Assembly: GCF_008831285.2 (NCBI RefSeq)
Contig: NC_045142.1
Span: 9,915,952 to 9,977,951, forward strand
DNA: 62,000 nt
Direction of reading: 5' to 3'
Source: Nymphaea colorata
Lineage: Eukaryota > Streptophyta > Magnoliopsida > Nymphaeales > Nymphaeaceae
The notes under the pieces are model-generated. The model saw only the letters and a list, made by a program, of their open reading frames with translations, ran no database searches and had not been told where the DNA came from. Below are positions 34,610 through 46,043 of the stretch, in pieces; within the stretch, counting starts at the first letter, position 1; the number at the start of each line of letters is the position of its first letter. A program made the position numbers and the translations under genes.

Positions 34610-37600
34610 GTTAATCAATGCACATACTTTAAGGCCAGTGTGAAGGAATCCTGCATGGTGGGTGTGCATGTGCATGCGTATGTGGAGTTAAAAGAAATTT
34701 TAAGAAATCAAGAAAAAATTGTCAGAAGTTGTAAAATAATCCGACTCTTCTCTCTATCCCTCTCTGTCCGCGCACGCTCACTGCCACTTTTATGAACTTT
34801 GCTGCACCCAAGCAGCGGTGGAGAGTGGACCCATGTCCATGAGATGCAGATATTTACCTATGCTTCTCTAGAACACTTTTTGAGGACCAGCCACACGCTG
34901 AGTCTAGAAAAATGTGCAAGATCCATACAACTTAGCAGGTTTGCCATGTGTTTACAGTCAAGTGCTTAGTAGTCAAAAGCACTAGGCGAGCCTAGGCTGT
35001 GACCCTTCAAAGTGGCCTAAACAGTGCCAAAGGCTTGTGCAGGCAGCATCTAGGCAGAACAAGAGAGTATACGAAATGAAAAAAGATGAGGAAGGGGAGG
35101 GAGAAGGAGAAGAAAAAATAGAGACAAATGGTAGAAGGGAGAAAGAAGAATCGCAAAAGGTCAAATAGATAGAAGAAGAAGAAGATAGGAGAAAAATTTA
35201 AACATTTTTTTGACTTAGAGACTAGATGCCCAGCCTAGTTGGAAAGGGTGGACCGCTAGGGCATTGGTGTGTGCCTAGGGTTGCTTTTTGACAACCAAGG
35301 TCAGGAGGCATTCAGGAAATTCAAAAAATAAAAAGGTCGTTCTGAGAAAGTTTATTTACAGATAGGAGCACAAAATTGAAGAAGCTATCTGTTCAACCTC
35401 ATCTCATCAACGAGGGAGCTATTCTAGAAAACCATTTTACTCATATTTTAAAGCCATATTCTTCTCAAAGAGAAAAATGAAGAATCTCACATTCTCATGG
35501 TGAATGAAATGCTAATTTAAGTAAATCACAGTAATTTGTTAAGAACAAACATCAAATGGTCTAATTAAAATTATAAAACACAGATATGATTTACCTCCAA
35601 GGCATTTTCTAATTTCCCACCAATATAATTGAGGGAGGAAGCAATGGCACCTAAGCCCTTTTGAATGGCAGGGTTCTCCGTTCTCCTTGAAGTCTCAGTA
35701 GATTGATATGTGTGCTGAAACAGCAAATACGAGGGCCATAACTAAGGATGAATGAATCTCACAGCAAGGAAAGAAATAGTGTAGAACATGGTCAACTGTT
35801 GTAGCAGAATCTCAAAGACATGAAAACAGACAGTTGAAAACCTTAAAGATCATTGTAGCAAAATAAAAAAGCCAGATACCCTAGGAGAAACACAAAGGCC
35901 AAGAATTTACTAAAAAGTTTGACGGCAATAAGATGACAACAATTATTGTGATAATAATCACACCTGAACACCTGCAGAGGCAACGGAGGTCTGTGGGCTA
36001 TCTCGACCAAATTTTTGAGGGCCACCTCGACCAAACATTTCAGCCTTCCGAGTGCCATCCTCTTCCTCAAAGATGTTTTTTGCTTTTCTAGCAAGAACAC
36101 CCCAAAAACCGGACTTGGAATCATTTAAATTTTTCATTGATGTGTATTCATATGTTGTAGATGCCTGCACCCAGAAGTGCCAGAATGTTCACATAATAAA
36201 TTTCTGACAGTGAAAAACAGTCAGTAAACAAGATAATGACAAGCGATCACAGAAAGCTCCACTATTAGTCTGAAAATTCCACTATTAGTTTGGGAAGGAG
36301 AAAATTACTTTCATCCAAAACAAACTGGCGTATCACTTTTCACATCAAAATGAATATATGGCAACTAAATTAGTCCAAAGTAAAACCAAGAAGGCAAAAA
36401 GCACACAGCAAATGGCCTCTAAAAAGAAATGTCATCACATAGCAATAATGAAATATTGGCTACTTATGCATAATAACCACCTATAGAGCACACATCTATG
36501 TAGTTAAAAGAGCTAGGACAGATTACGTTCCAGATCCCAAGACAAGCCTAGAGCAGACCCCAAAAAAGGGACCGAGGTTAAGACCTAGCCGCCTAGGCAT
36601 TCTATGTGGAGATATGGAAATTCCTTCACCTTAAAAAATATATACTATATAGGTCAAACAAAAATGAAGAATTAGAATTTTGGTGCTAAAATTAAAAAAA
36701 GTGATAATTTTTTGTTTGAGATATCTTAGCTCTCTATGTATAGGCATTTAGGGTCATAGACAGGCATCTAGACATGCTTTTACCTATATATCTACATATA
36801 AGTAATGCTGGGGAGAAAACCAACCTGCAGTCCATATTCAAGAAATGCTGGGAGGGTAGGATGCAAATGCAATAAATAGACAGGCGCATAAGACTCAATT
36901 AGTAGCAAATGAAAAAGAGGTTAAAACATTTTACCCTTCATTTAATCTATATCAAGACATCATTTATTTCTATAATTTTAGATGAGCCATTTCTGCAATA
37001 TGGGCAACTATCTTTGAATGCAAAAGTATGAGCTAGTTAAAATGTAATCTTCAGAAAGTGGTACAAGCGGGAAGTGGTAATTGAATGCAACATCAATTTT
37101 TCCTTTTCCATGTCTTTTTGCATTTTCTTGTGACCTCATATTTGGGTGTTCTTCTCAATAGCAAATTTGGAGTTTTAAAAGTGTTTAGGGCAGATATCTT
37201 TGTGTAAGAACAGAAACTTGAGGGCAAAACTGGATCAGAATGTTTTTTTTTTAATGTCGACAAGGGGAAAAAAGAAAAAAATAGAGGATTTAGAGCTGGG
37301 GAACTGGAGAGACACCCCTATGGCTGCAATTGAGACCTGCTGACCCATTTGAGAAAAACTAACGTGTTGAAAATGGAGGTTAGAAGACATTCCCCTGCAA
37401 CTGACACCTGCTGACTGACTGCAATTAAGGAGCATAGGAAATAGATAAGAGGAGTGAAGAAGAACAAATGGAAGAAAAATGAAGCATAAGGAAACAAGTT
37501 AGTTAGGATTTTGGGATATGGAAATTTGATTCTTTGTTTACTTTTTCACAAGTGGAAACAAATAAATACATCTACCAATTTTCTCCAAGACTTGTTACTT

Positions 37601-40526
37601 AGGTATATTTTTCTGACAAAAGTGTTTCATTCCCTTTTCACAGTTTATCAAAACTGTGAGAATGTTTCTAGTGATGATAATATCTGTTGTTTTAACATTT
37701 GTTCGTTGCACATTCAGCTTTACATAATATCATAATTTTTAATACGAACCTGAATCTCGATTAAGAAATTTAATTAATTTGAACGCTGGTGGAGTCTCAT
37801 GAAATATAACTAAAGATGTATTTTTAATTTTTATTGTGCCAATAGAAGTTTGTTTACTTGCTAACAAACTGCCAACAAGTTCAGTAATTTCTTTATCATG
37901 TGATTGCAGCGAAAAATGACTCTTACTAAGAAATTGAAAGTGTGGTTCATTTTTTTGATTAAAGACTAAAAGTATGATCAACTGAAAAATAACTCATTTT
38001 AATATTTCATCTATGTTTTGAATTCAAATATATTCACTTGCATCGAATAACCAGTCTCCAGTTAGTCTTTACTCAGCATTGACAGTTGGCTTAATAATTA
38101 AATATTGATATTCGGTTTTACCTACCATTGACAGAGTAGATTTTTAATGCTGATTGTGGTGCAGCATCATGCTGATACAGATTATTGAAAAAAGGAAACT
38201 TGTTTATGTTCATCAAGTTCAAAATGAAACTATTGAAGTTTAAATGTTGTCTTATGATTGTTCTCTTTGTATTAGATACATATTTATCTTCATGATTGTT
38301 AATTGCCATTTCTTAGTTTAAAACTTTAAAAGCTAATCCTTCATTTATTTTATCCCTTTCCGTATCTTCTTTCTAGTTTTTCATTTATTTATTTTTTGTT
38401 TCTTTTTACCATTTTCTTTTAAATTCATGAGATTTTCTCGAGAAAAATGATTTCATGAATAATACCCAAGAAAAATCTCACCAATAGAAACCTGAAAGAT
38501 TTTTGCAACAATATTATGCATATCCAAATGGGTTATCAGAACAGATAAGGTATTATACATGACCTACTCAGAGTCTTGAGACAACTTAAGGGACATAAAA
38601 CTTGAGAATTTTTATTTTAGAGGACATAGACAGGCATTTACATGGAAAACCAAAAAAGATTATATTTTGTTGCAGAAAATCAGACTTAAATCTTAGTTCT
38701 TTACATTAAATATGGAATACAAACATATTCAGCTTACGGAAATTGTTTGTCCACTAACTGTCGTATTCCTTAGCAGCTACATTCCTTAGAAGGCACTTTG
38801 CTAAGCCACTGTCATCCCAAGCACTACTAATGTGGCTACTAAGCTATGCGACCTTATGTTTAAAAAATACTTATTTTCCCACCATTTTACATCAGAAGGT
38901 GCAATTTAAGATGCAGCCCGTTTCTTACGGGGACATATAATATAGTGCAGTTTGGTAAGTTACATTCAACAATGCAGTTTCAAGGATGCACTATATGATT
39001 TTTTTCTTCATAGTTATTTGTTGCAGTTTGGTAAGTTACATTCAACAATGCAGTTTCAAGGATGCACTATATGATTTTTTCTTCATAGTTATTTGTGTAT
39101 TATAACATATCTTACAATGTGCTATATTATGCACAACATTTGTTGGATAGTACAACACCTTATACCACCAAATTATTCATAGCAACTGCTCAGGCCAGCT
39201 ATATTCTTCAAGTAAAAGTTGAAATGAGTCGGGACATCAAGACTTCAACATGAAGGACGCATAAGTTAGTAAGCTGCATTGTGACAGAAACAACAACTTC
39301 TCCATAATCAGAAAAGAAGCCCCAAACAGTTGGGAAGTTAGACACAAACCAGATATTCCTGACCACAATTTTATGTTTAGATTGTTCTCCTACCCAGGCA
39401 ACATAGAAAAGATAACCGTGAAAGACACTAAATGCCACATAATTTAGATAAACAAACCCCAATCTCCCATTTGACTTTGATAATTCCTTTTGGATGCTAA
39501 CACTTAGGTAATGAATAATTAACTTCCATTTACTTTGAGAGGATATGCAGAGAGAGCACCTTTTGGAAATATAAACATAAGAGTCGAACTAATATCTTGA
39601 CAACAAAAATTGCTAAAAAGAAAGAAAAAGTGCATGTGATCTCATCAGATACCAAAACATTAGACGATATATACTTCGTAGTGGTTAGATGCACCATGAT
39701 TTCGTTAAAGAACTTGTCTCCATGACAGATAGAATTGGAAAAGTACTCAGCACAAGAACAAACGTAAAAGAGAAAGAACCTTTCTCCATATCAAGATTAA
39801 GGCGATCATGTCGATTTATCTAAAACCTAAAGAGGACCTTCACTAGGAATAAGAAAGACAACGAGTTGAAAAGATGCAACATCATACAACAAGATGAAAT
39901 GAACAACAGACCAACATTTGACGGTCCAGAATCCACAAATGTTAGCTCACAAGAAGAACAAAGTCGCACTAAGGAAAGAAAACTAAAACTATAAATCAGG
40001 TACGATTCCATTAATATTCCCGTCAGGATCACCTTTCCTGAATCTCTCTACCTGAAATTCCCTGCCTATGACAATAACACGACAGGCAAAAGCGAAAGGA
40101 AGAAGCTATCCCGACCCTGATTTCTTAAAACCCCACGAAAACTCCGAAACTCCACCAAGATTCATCAAAAATCGCCGCACTCGACCAAGAAACCCACAAA
40201 TCCGCCACCGATCCTCAAAGTCCTCAACAGATTCTCGCGAAAAACGACAAAAGACCCATAATCGACGAAGAAAAACCGACCTGCTGCTGCTGATGCTGTT
40301 CTTGCTGCTCATAGAGAGGAGGCGTCTCCTGGTTGGTCGAATCCCGGTGAGGGGAGGGGATGACGGTCTCCCCGTAGGCGGCAGAGAACGAGGAGTCGCG
40401 ATGCAGGGACGACGCCCTGATCGCCCGGGCGGCGAGCGACGAGCCGTCGTCGTGATAGGGGGAGGAAGGAGCATCCTCCACGAACGTCGACGACGATTTC
40501 GCAGAGTGCCTTCTCCGGTACGCCAT
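31898..40526 (-). CDS. conserved plant coiled-coil protein of unknown function
   Basis: Six minus-strand exons, in coding order: 40281-40526, 35964-36164, 35595-35714, 33604-33810, 33279-33443 and 31898-32218. All introns are GT-AG and every junction is phase 0, giving 419 aa. The N-terminus is [15 protein letters not shown], followed by a Ser-rich block with [12 protein letters not shown]. Exon 2 has [20 protein letters not shown]; exon 3 [20 protein letters not shown]; exon 4 [15 protein letters not shown]. About 259-345 is coiled coil ([39 protein letters not shown]). The tail, about 375-419, is Pro/Ser-rich and poorly conserved in character. I recognise these blocks as a conserved plant family but recall no function or gene name. 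There is no signal peptide or membrane segment. Stop is TGA at 31898-31900. No damage is seen. Confidence 0.85.
32219..33278. other. intron 5 of the coiled-coil gene
   Basis: A 1.06-kb intron. I see no repeat or open frame of note in it. Confidence 0.5.
34049..34127. repeat. 40-bp tandem duplication in intron 3
   Basis: Two head-to-tail units starting at 34049 and 34089, sharing CTCTCTTAGGATAAAGA and the flanking CATT.AACTG, with a few substitutions. Confidence 0.85.
34549..34606. repeat. (CT)n and (TA)n microsatellite
   Basis: A short CT run (34549-34564) followed, after about 13 bp, by a TA run (34578-34606), inside intron 3 of the coiled-coil gene. Confidence 0.9.
34966..35298. mobile_element. 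MITE with AGTCAAAAGC...CCTAGG inverted ends
   Basis: The left end TTAGTAGTCAAAAGCACTAG and the reverse-complemented right end TTGGTTGTCAAAAAGCAACC share about 20 of the first 30 positions and both run into CCTAGG. The 333-bp element lies in an intron. Its interior is A/G-rich with GAAGAAGAA runs. No clear target duplication was found. Its end sequence resembles common plant hAT-like MITEs with GTCAAAA...CTAGGC ends. Confidence 0.55.
36165..40280. other. intron 1 of the coiled-coil gene
   Basis: A 4.1-kb intron, the largest in this gene. It includes a 76-bp tandem duplication (38946-39096). Around 36570-36790 there are CCTAGCCGCCTAGGC and ATAGACAGGCATCTAGAC strings that may be decayed relatives of the MITE at 34966. 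No nested gene is supported. Confidence 0.45.
38946..39096. repeat. 76-bp tandem duplication in intron 1
   Basis: Unit 1 (38946-39021) and unit 2 (39022-39096) begin TGCAGTTTGGTAAGTTACAT and are identical except for one T in a T-run. This is a very recent duplication. Confidence 0.95.
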
Positions 40527-40655
40527 CCCCCTGAGACGACGCCGACGAAGGATTGCCCCCCTCCTGGAGAGAAGAAACCGAGGAAGAAGAGAGAGAGAAA
40601 CAGAACGAGAGAAGGAGAGTTTAACAAAAATAACGAACCCAATTTATATTTTATC
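40527..40655 (-). promoter_or_regulatory. TATA box and leader of the coiled-coil gene
   Basis: On the minus strand an AAAATATAAATT box lies at about 40641-40652, placing transcription start near 40612 and giving a leader of about 85 nt. The plus-strand sequence there is GA-rich, so the leader itself is CT-rich, a common plant 5' leader pattern. Confidence 0.5.
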
Positions 40656-40833
40656 GCTGTCCGAAATTCGGAAATTGAAAAGCAACTGGGGTTTTATGAG
40701 AAATGACTAAAAAACCTTCCGTTTGACGGTCAAAGACACAAAAGAGTCCAAGCTCACCAATGTTGCTGGAATCACTTCAAAAAATGTGAATCGGTTTTCA
40801 GAAAGCCTCAACAGAATCACATTTTCTTTTTGG

Positions 40834-40836
<3 letters not shown>

Positions 40837-40882
<46 letters not shown>
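40837..40882. repeat. (TA)n microsatellite
   Basis: A perfect AT run of about 46 bp, 0.3 kb upstream of the coiled-coil gene start. Confidence 0.96.
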
Positions 40883-40885
<3 letters not shown>

Positions 40886-41475
40886 GAAGTTCCCGGTCCA
40901 AGCGAGAGCAAGATTATGCACAAAATAATGATATAATAAAAAAACCAATGTTTCCGATTCTATATCACAATAGTCAGGTTTCAAATCTGTACACCTGCAA
41001 TTGGTGAAGAAATATAGATACAGTTATTAATAGTATTAGATTTAGTTCCGATCAAGATCCAACCCAGTTAAGTGGAAATGACATACCTTATAGTAATTGG
41101 ATCTAAATCAGGTTTTAAAATATGGATCTGGTTATACTTAAGACCAATTTGGTAAACGCCCAAATCCAAAGCTTTCATACATTGTCTATAGCAATTCACT
41201 ATTGCTCTCACCCATTTTATGGAGGAACATAATATAACTGGTTGGGATTGTACATGTTGCCAGATCGATTCTCGTTGGTGTTAGGTTTTTGGGACACGTG
41301 TAGAACATGGTGCTAAGTTGAAGATGTTATGTAGAACCTTTTGCAGCCTTGAACCTTAAATGGAGAGAGGCTTGGGCCCTTGTAAGGCCATCCATCTATC
41401 TAGATCTTTCACACATGTAACCCCATGTTGCATCCAGCTGCATGTGTAAAAGATTCACATGGTTGGAGGAATATA

Positions 41476-41496
41476 ATATATATATATATATATATA
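41476..41496. repeat. (TA)n microsatellite
   Basis: A short perfect TA run of about 21 bp. Confidence 0.9.
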
Positions 41497-41697
41497 AAGA
41501 AAAGGTCCATATTGTAGATAAATAAAATTTAAAAATTTATTATTAAAAAACTATAAATTATTGCTCAAGCCACCATAAACCATCACCACACTAAAAAATC
41601 ATTCTTAATACCAATACTCTAACTATTTTTAGCAACCAATTTTAACATTTTGTCACTTGAGAACATCTGATACCGGCAGGATTGAATCTTTTTTTTC

Positions 41698-41698
41698 C

Positions 41699-41797
<99 letters not shown>

Positions 41798-41820
41798 AGA
41801 GAGAGAGAGAGGGAGAGAGA
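41698..41820. repeat. compound (CT)n(AT)n(GT)n(GA)n microsatellite
   Basis: A CT run (41698-41718), an AT run (41718-41782), a GT run (41783-41797) and a GA run (to 41820) follow each other without gaps. The CT and GA arms are reverse complements around the self-complementary AT core, so the whole tract is nearly palindromic. Confidence 0.96.
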
Positions 41821-42245
41821 ATATACGGCCAATGAATCAATGAAAAGGAAAAGGAAGCGGAACCAGCACCCGCACATAGCAATTCTTAATTTTAAAAATC
41901 ATTGTTACTTGGCTATGTGATAAAAGAATCACAGTCGTTTCTCTACTGCCAAGAAAGCTTAAGACATTTGCACTTTAGGGTTTTGCTTATTATGCATCTT
42001 CGATCTCTAATTGCATTCCTCTACCATGCTAATATTTTTCTCTTTTCTCTGATGTGTCTATTTATAATTTTTGAAAATTCTCGATAGAAAGCAGCTAAGT
42101 TTTGAGCAAATGGTCTCTTTGCAAAATGTGTGAACTAACCTTTTTATAGTCATTATCCCCCGTCACCTAATTTCCTTTCAAACTTGTCTTTTATTGACTT
42201 GCGCCATACCAGAGACAACCTTTTTGCAGCTCCATGATCTCTTGG

Positions 42246-42403
42246 TGCTGTTTGGCGTTAGGAACAACATTTAAGTGTTTCATGCATCTTCCTCAAATTG
42301 GGGTAGATTCATAGGACACTTGTTTAAGTGTTCCATGTATCTATCTAATTTTTGGGGCATATTCATAGGACATTCATTCCTTATCCTTAGTGCCAAACAG
42401 CGC
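42246..42403. mobile_element. small MITE, GCTGTTTGGC ends, copy 1
   Basis: The left end GCTGTTTGGCGTTAGGAACA and the reverse-complemented right end GCTGTTTGGCACTAAGGATA are clear inverted repeats. Inside are TTCATGCATC...CATAGGACA strings shared with the copies at 45642, 45865 and 47095. Length is about 158 bp, with no coding capacity. Confidence 0.65.
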
Positions 42404-42954
42404 TAGAGCATTTACTTTTATAAGCAGGAAAAAGCATTTCAAGTATATATGGTTGAAGAAGTTTGTTTTAATGGCATATCCAGACATCACATACTAAAGA
42501 ACTCTTCCTGAAACATTTCTCTTTTATATCACAAAAACTGTACTGTTTATAAATTTTTTGGGTGTACGAAAACTTTTAAGTTTATTCTTGAAAATTTTCA
42601 ACCTTCATACAATTGAAGAAATTGAGATGTTTGAATGACTCAAAAGGATATATAATATCCATTAATAAGACAAATAAGTGAAGATCAGGTATTGGGTTAA
42701 TTCACATTAGTCATGAAATGTTTGCCAAATGCGCTTCGTGCCTTTGTAATATGTCTTGAGTGGTTAGTCTCATGTGGCTGGCAATATAAGTAGTCCAACT
42801 TGCTCTAGCTGGAATGTATTTGATTCAAATACCCTTCCGCTAGCCTTCATGACTACCCTTCTGCCTTGTGGCTTTCCAGATCCATCTAGAGCTTAGATCC
42901 TTGAGTTCCTATGCATTGCTAACTGATTAGCTGGTCAACTCCACTAGTTAGTTG
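42404..42954. other. intergenic, no gene seen
   Basis: AT-rich. Near 42760-42830 TTTGATTCAAATACC looks like a B box, but no matching A box or second copy was found. Confidence 0.3.
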
Positions 42955-43985
42955 AATATGACCATTCGTGCTAATCTCTCCTTTCGCTTTGGTCTTGCAC
43001 AAGGAACTCCAAGCTATTTGGTGGATTCGCCGATTGTCCTCTGTATCAACCCAAAGGAACCTGCCCATGCATCTCTCAAGCTTTTTCACTACACCATGTG
43101 GGAGTCAGAAGGATTGCATCCAAAAATTACCCATGAAGCTCCGATTATAAGTGATAAAGCAAACACACCTTGCATAAAATAGGAGTTGGGTTTTCCAAGG
43201 AGCCATCTTTTCTCAAACTTAGCAATCAATCCTCCTCAATGTTCTACACTTAAGTTTCTCGTAAAAGATGAACACCCAGATATTCCAAGGGCAGCTTAAC
43301 CACCTGCCAGCCACCAATGTTGGCCAGCCTTTGCTCTAAAAGAGCATGTACATTAAAAGTAAACAGAGAGGATTTAGAGTTATTGACTATGAAGACCACT
43401 CTCTCCACTAATTGGTTGAGGATACTCTTGATGCTAGTAAGCGATTTGACTAAGGCTGCACTAAACAGCAAAAGATCATCTGCAAACATTAGGCAATGAA
43501 CATTTGGTGTGGCTCTAACTAAGGAGGGGAGGCGAACGACCCTCCTTATTATTTTCCCCTTAAAGTTTCTTGTTATAAATCCATTACTAGGAAGAATAGG
43601 TAGGGGGACATTGGATCTCCTTGCCTAACACCCCTCGTAGTAGTGAATTTCTCACTACCTCTCCACTAATTATCACTTTAAAGGAGACGAGAGACACAAA
43701 CCATAAGCTTTTGCACTCATGATGGGTGAAATCCAAGATAAGGGAGGCTGTTTTGCAAGAATCTTCAAGATATTCTATCATATGCCTTCAAGATACGAAG
43801 TTTGAGACAAGTCACTGCCTCTTCCTATTGTCAAATAGATGGAGCAGCTCATTGGCCATAACAATAACAATCTGATCTTGGATCACCCTAGACTTAACAA
43901 AGGCCCTTTGAGTTGTCCCAATCAATCGGGGCAGGATCTTCTTCATGGGCTGAACCATAACATAACTTTAATGCCGAAACCAAAA
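42955..43985 (-). pseudogene. decayed LINE (non-LTR retrotransposon) reverse transcriptase
   Basis: Read on the minus strand, the blocks of a plant LINE reverse transcriptase appear in the correct order across several frames. ILPRLIGTTQRAFVKSR (about 43935-43885) is the fingers block, normally LP.LIS..QSAFVPGR. LRGVRQGDPMSPYLF comes at about 43645-43600. The catalytic MFADDLLLFS lies at about 43489-43460. KLERCMGRFLW (about 43090-43055) is followed by the IAWSSLCKTKAKG thumb-side block. Stops and frameshifts break it and no endonuclease domain is visible. It is therefore a dead, 5'-truncated copy. The ends were not located. Confidence 0.82.
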
Positions 43986-45641
43986 TGCTGAAATTTGTTT
44001 CTAAATGAAATTAGTTAAACCCTAACTTGAAACAACAAATTGACTTTGAAAATTATTTGAAATTCGTACAGAGATTGATTTGGAAATCACAGGAACTCCA
44101 TTGAGTTTGATTCAGATTTATTATTGAGATAGACTTAAATTTGATTCGAATAAAGTTGAAAAGAGCACGAATTTCAAATGAAGCTCCAAATGGAATATCC
44201 TGAAGCCGGTAGTGTGCAGATCCATTTAGAAAATGAACCTTGAATCTGGATAGAAGAAGACTTAGGGCTTGGGCGATCCAAGTCCAACTTAAAGGTGATT
44301 TGGGATGGACTTATGATAGGAAACTATTTGGATAGTGAATATGGAACCAAATATAAGATGGATTCTGAGTCTTGATTGGATAATGGATCCAGGCCAGAGA
44401 CTAGTGGAGTCCGATAGAAAAATATTTAAACTTTGTGCATCAAATTAAATGGGAATATCCAATTGAAATTATTACGGGAAAAATGATGGAACTGGTTGAA
44501 AAGTAGCTAGGTAGAAAATACTAGGCAAATGTTCAAAAACATTGTTGGAGAAATCTTTCAAAGAAATAGTTAGAAAATATGTACATGAGAAATGTCCAGA
44601 ACCAAAACCTACTAGCTTTACTGGGAGACAGATCATTATATTGAAATAACGGGCCCTTCATCAAAGGGAATATATGATTCAGGGAACATATGATTCAAAG
44701 TAAGCGAGTCGTGTTCTTACTACTCGAACTCGACTCGTTTAACATTGTAAGTGTAAACTTAAAAGAACTCTATTTGTTTATAAATGAGTTAAGCTCGAAT
44801 CAAGTTTTTCTTAACCAGTTGGTGTCGAGTTCAAGTTGGTTCGAATTGTTGTAGATCTCTATGTTGACCTTTCCAACAAAATAAATGAACCGTTCGCTAC
44901 ATGGAAGAGTAGGTGACACATTCACTCTTTTCATGTCTGCCACCAACATTTCATGCACAACTTCCAACTGTGCCAGGGAAATAAAGATGGTACTTTTTCA
45001 TATACGAGACTAGTGTTGTATATATTAACCAAACACTAATGGAGAGCTACCATCTGTGCGTTAGCAACTTTGTTAAGGAGACCACTTTCGTGCAGTTGGC
45101 TTTGTGAAATACACTTGTACATTTTCATCACAGCCTGGTTTCCAAAATCATCTGTGCGTTTCTTTTCAATTCAATCTCATTCTTAAGGCTGTGTTTCTAA
45201 CTAAAATGTATACGTCTGAAACATTGAAGTTGGATTTGTTGTCTAATATAAGTGTGATTCTTCCCATATCTAGCAGCCGAGCCAGAAATTTTTAACTAAG
45301 GAGCACTCCAAGTATACATTTGAAACTTTAAGGGGCACTTGGATGTAAAAAAAACTGAAAGTTAATGAATTTTTATATGTAAATAAAGTAAATTTAATGG
45401 GCACGACTGGCTATACCATCAGGTGGCCAGCCAGCATTTTCTTGGATTACCCAACCACAAGAGGCCTACCAGTCTGCAATGTACTTGCCCGTTAGTACAC
45501 TACTGCCTGTGGCAAACCAAATATGTAGGTTTCAAGCAAGTTGCTCTTATGTATCTAGTATTATACATTTGTAACTGTATAAAAATATGGCTATAAATTT
45601 ACTTGGTATATTGGGTATCCATGCATGCAAGTGACCTTATA
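43986..45641. other. intergenic, repeat fragments, no gene seen
   Basis: Around 44700-44850, GTCGTGTTCTTACTACTCGAACTCGACTCG and similar strings (shown here only in part: CTCGAACTCGACTCG) resemble the hAT-type MITE at 5234-5765 but lack recognisable ends. At 45273-45345 GCCGAGCCAGAAATTTTT and AAGGGGCACTTGG match the GGGCGGAGCC-type repeat family. Confidence 0.35.
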
Positions 45642-45792
45642 AGTTGTTTTGGGAACACAAAATTTTTGTAAGTATTTTATGAATCTGTCTCAAAGATTGA
45701 GATAGATACATAAAGCATTAGAACAAGTGTTCTACGAATCTACCTTAATTTTTAAGTCAGATTTATCGAGCACTCACAAAGCGCCAAACAAC
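45642..45792. mobile_element. small MITE, GTTTGGC-type ends, copy 2
   Basis: The left end AGTTGTTTTGGGAACAC and the reverse-complemented right end AGTTGTTTGGCGCTTTGTGA are inverted repeats. The interior ATGAATCTGTCTCAAAGATTGAGATAGAT-type text (in part: GAATCTGTCTCAAAGAT) is shared with the copy at 47095. Confidence 0.6.
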
Positions 45793-45841
45793 TCCCCTAA
45801 ATGCAGTTTGAAGTGAAGCTTGGTGACTGGGCCGACTCAGA

Positions 45842-46043
45842 TTGTCATCAAGCAGCACATAAGTTCTATTGTTTCATGAACCTGCTCCAATTTTTTGGAT
45901 AGATTCATGAAATACTTACAAATTGGATAGATTCATGAAACACTTGCAAAGTGTTCTAACGGCCAAACGACCCATATTGCAGATATGATGTCAGTGATGT
46001 CCTCTAATCACCAAGGATAGACTTATGTGCTGCTTGATGACAA
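45842..46043. mobile_element. foldback-like element with 23-bp perfect inverted arms
   Basis: The arm at 45842-45864 contains TCATCAAGCAGCACATAAGT, and its exact reverse complement, ACTTATGTGCTGCTTGATGA, lies at 46021-46040; both extend by three more paired bases outward. Between them is a piece of the small MITE family (TTTGGATAGATTCATGAAA twice within 40 bp, ending GTGTTCTAACGGCCAAACGA at about 45953-45972). Either a foldback element or a MITE nested in an older palindrome. Confidence 0.55.

Larger units (their letters stand above)
33811..35594. other. intron 3 of the coiled-coil gene
   Basis: A 1.8-kb intron. It contains a 40-bp tandem duplication (34049-34127), a (CT)n...(TA)n microsatellite (34549-34606) and a hAT-like MITE (34966-35298), each listed separately. 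Confidence 0.5.
40656..42245. other. intergenic, microsatellite-rich, no gene seen
   Basis: Starts the gene-poor 15-kb stretch. It holds three TA microsatellites (listed separately). Open frames here read YIYIYI or SLSLSL and come from the repeats. Confidence 0.4.

Noticed and set aside
40068-40706. 212-codon plus-strand frame
   Set aside because: It is antisense to the GC-rich first exon and promoter of the coiled-coil gene, and its arginine-rich content is a shadow of that composition.
41619-41920. Three overlapping frames rich in SLSLSL, YIYIYI and RERERE
   Set aside because: They translate the CT, TA and GA repeats in different frames; no protein is implied.
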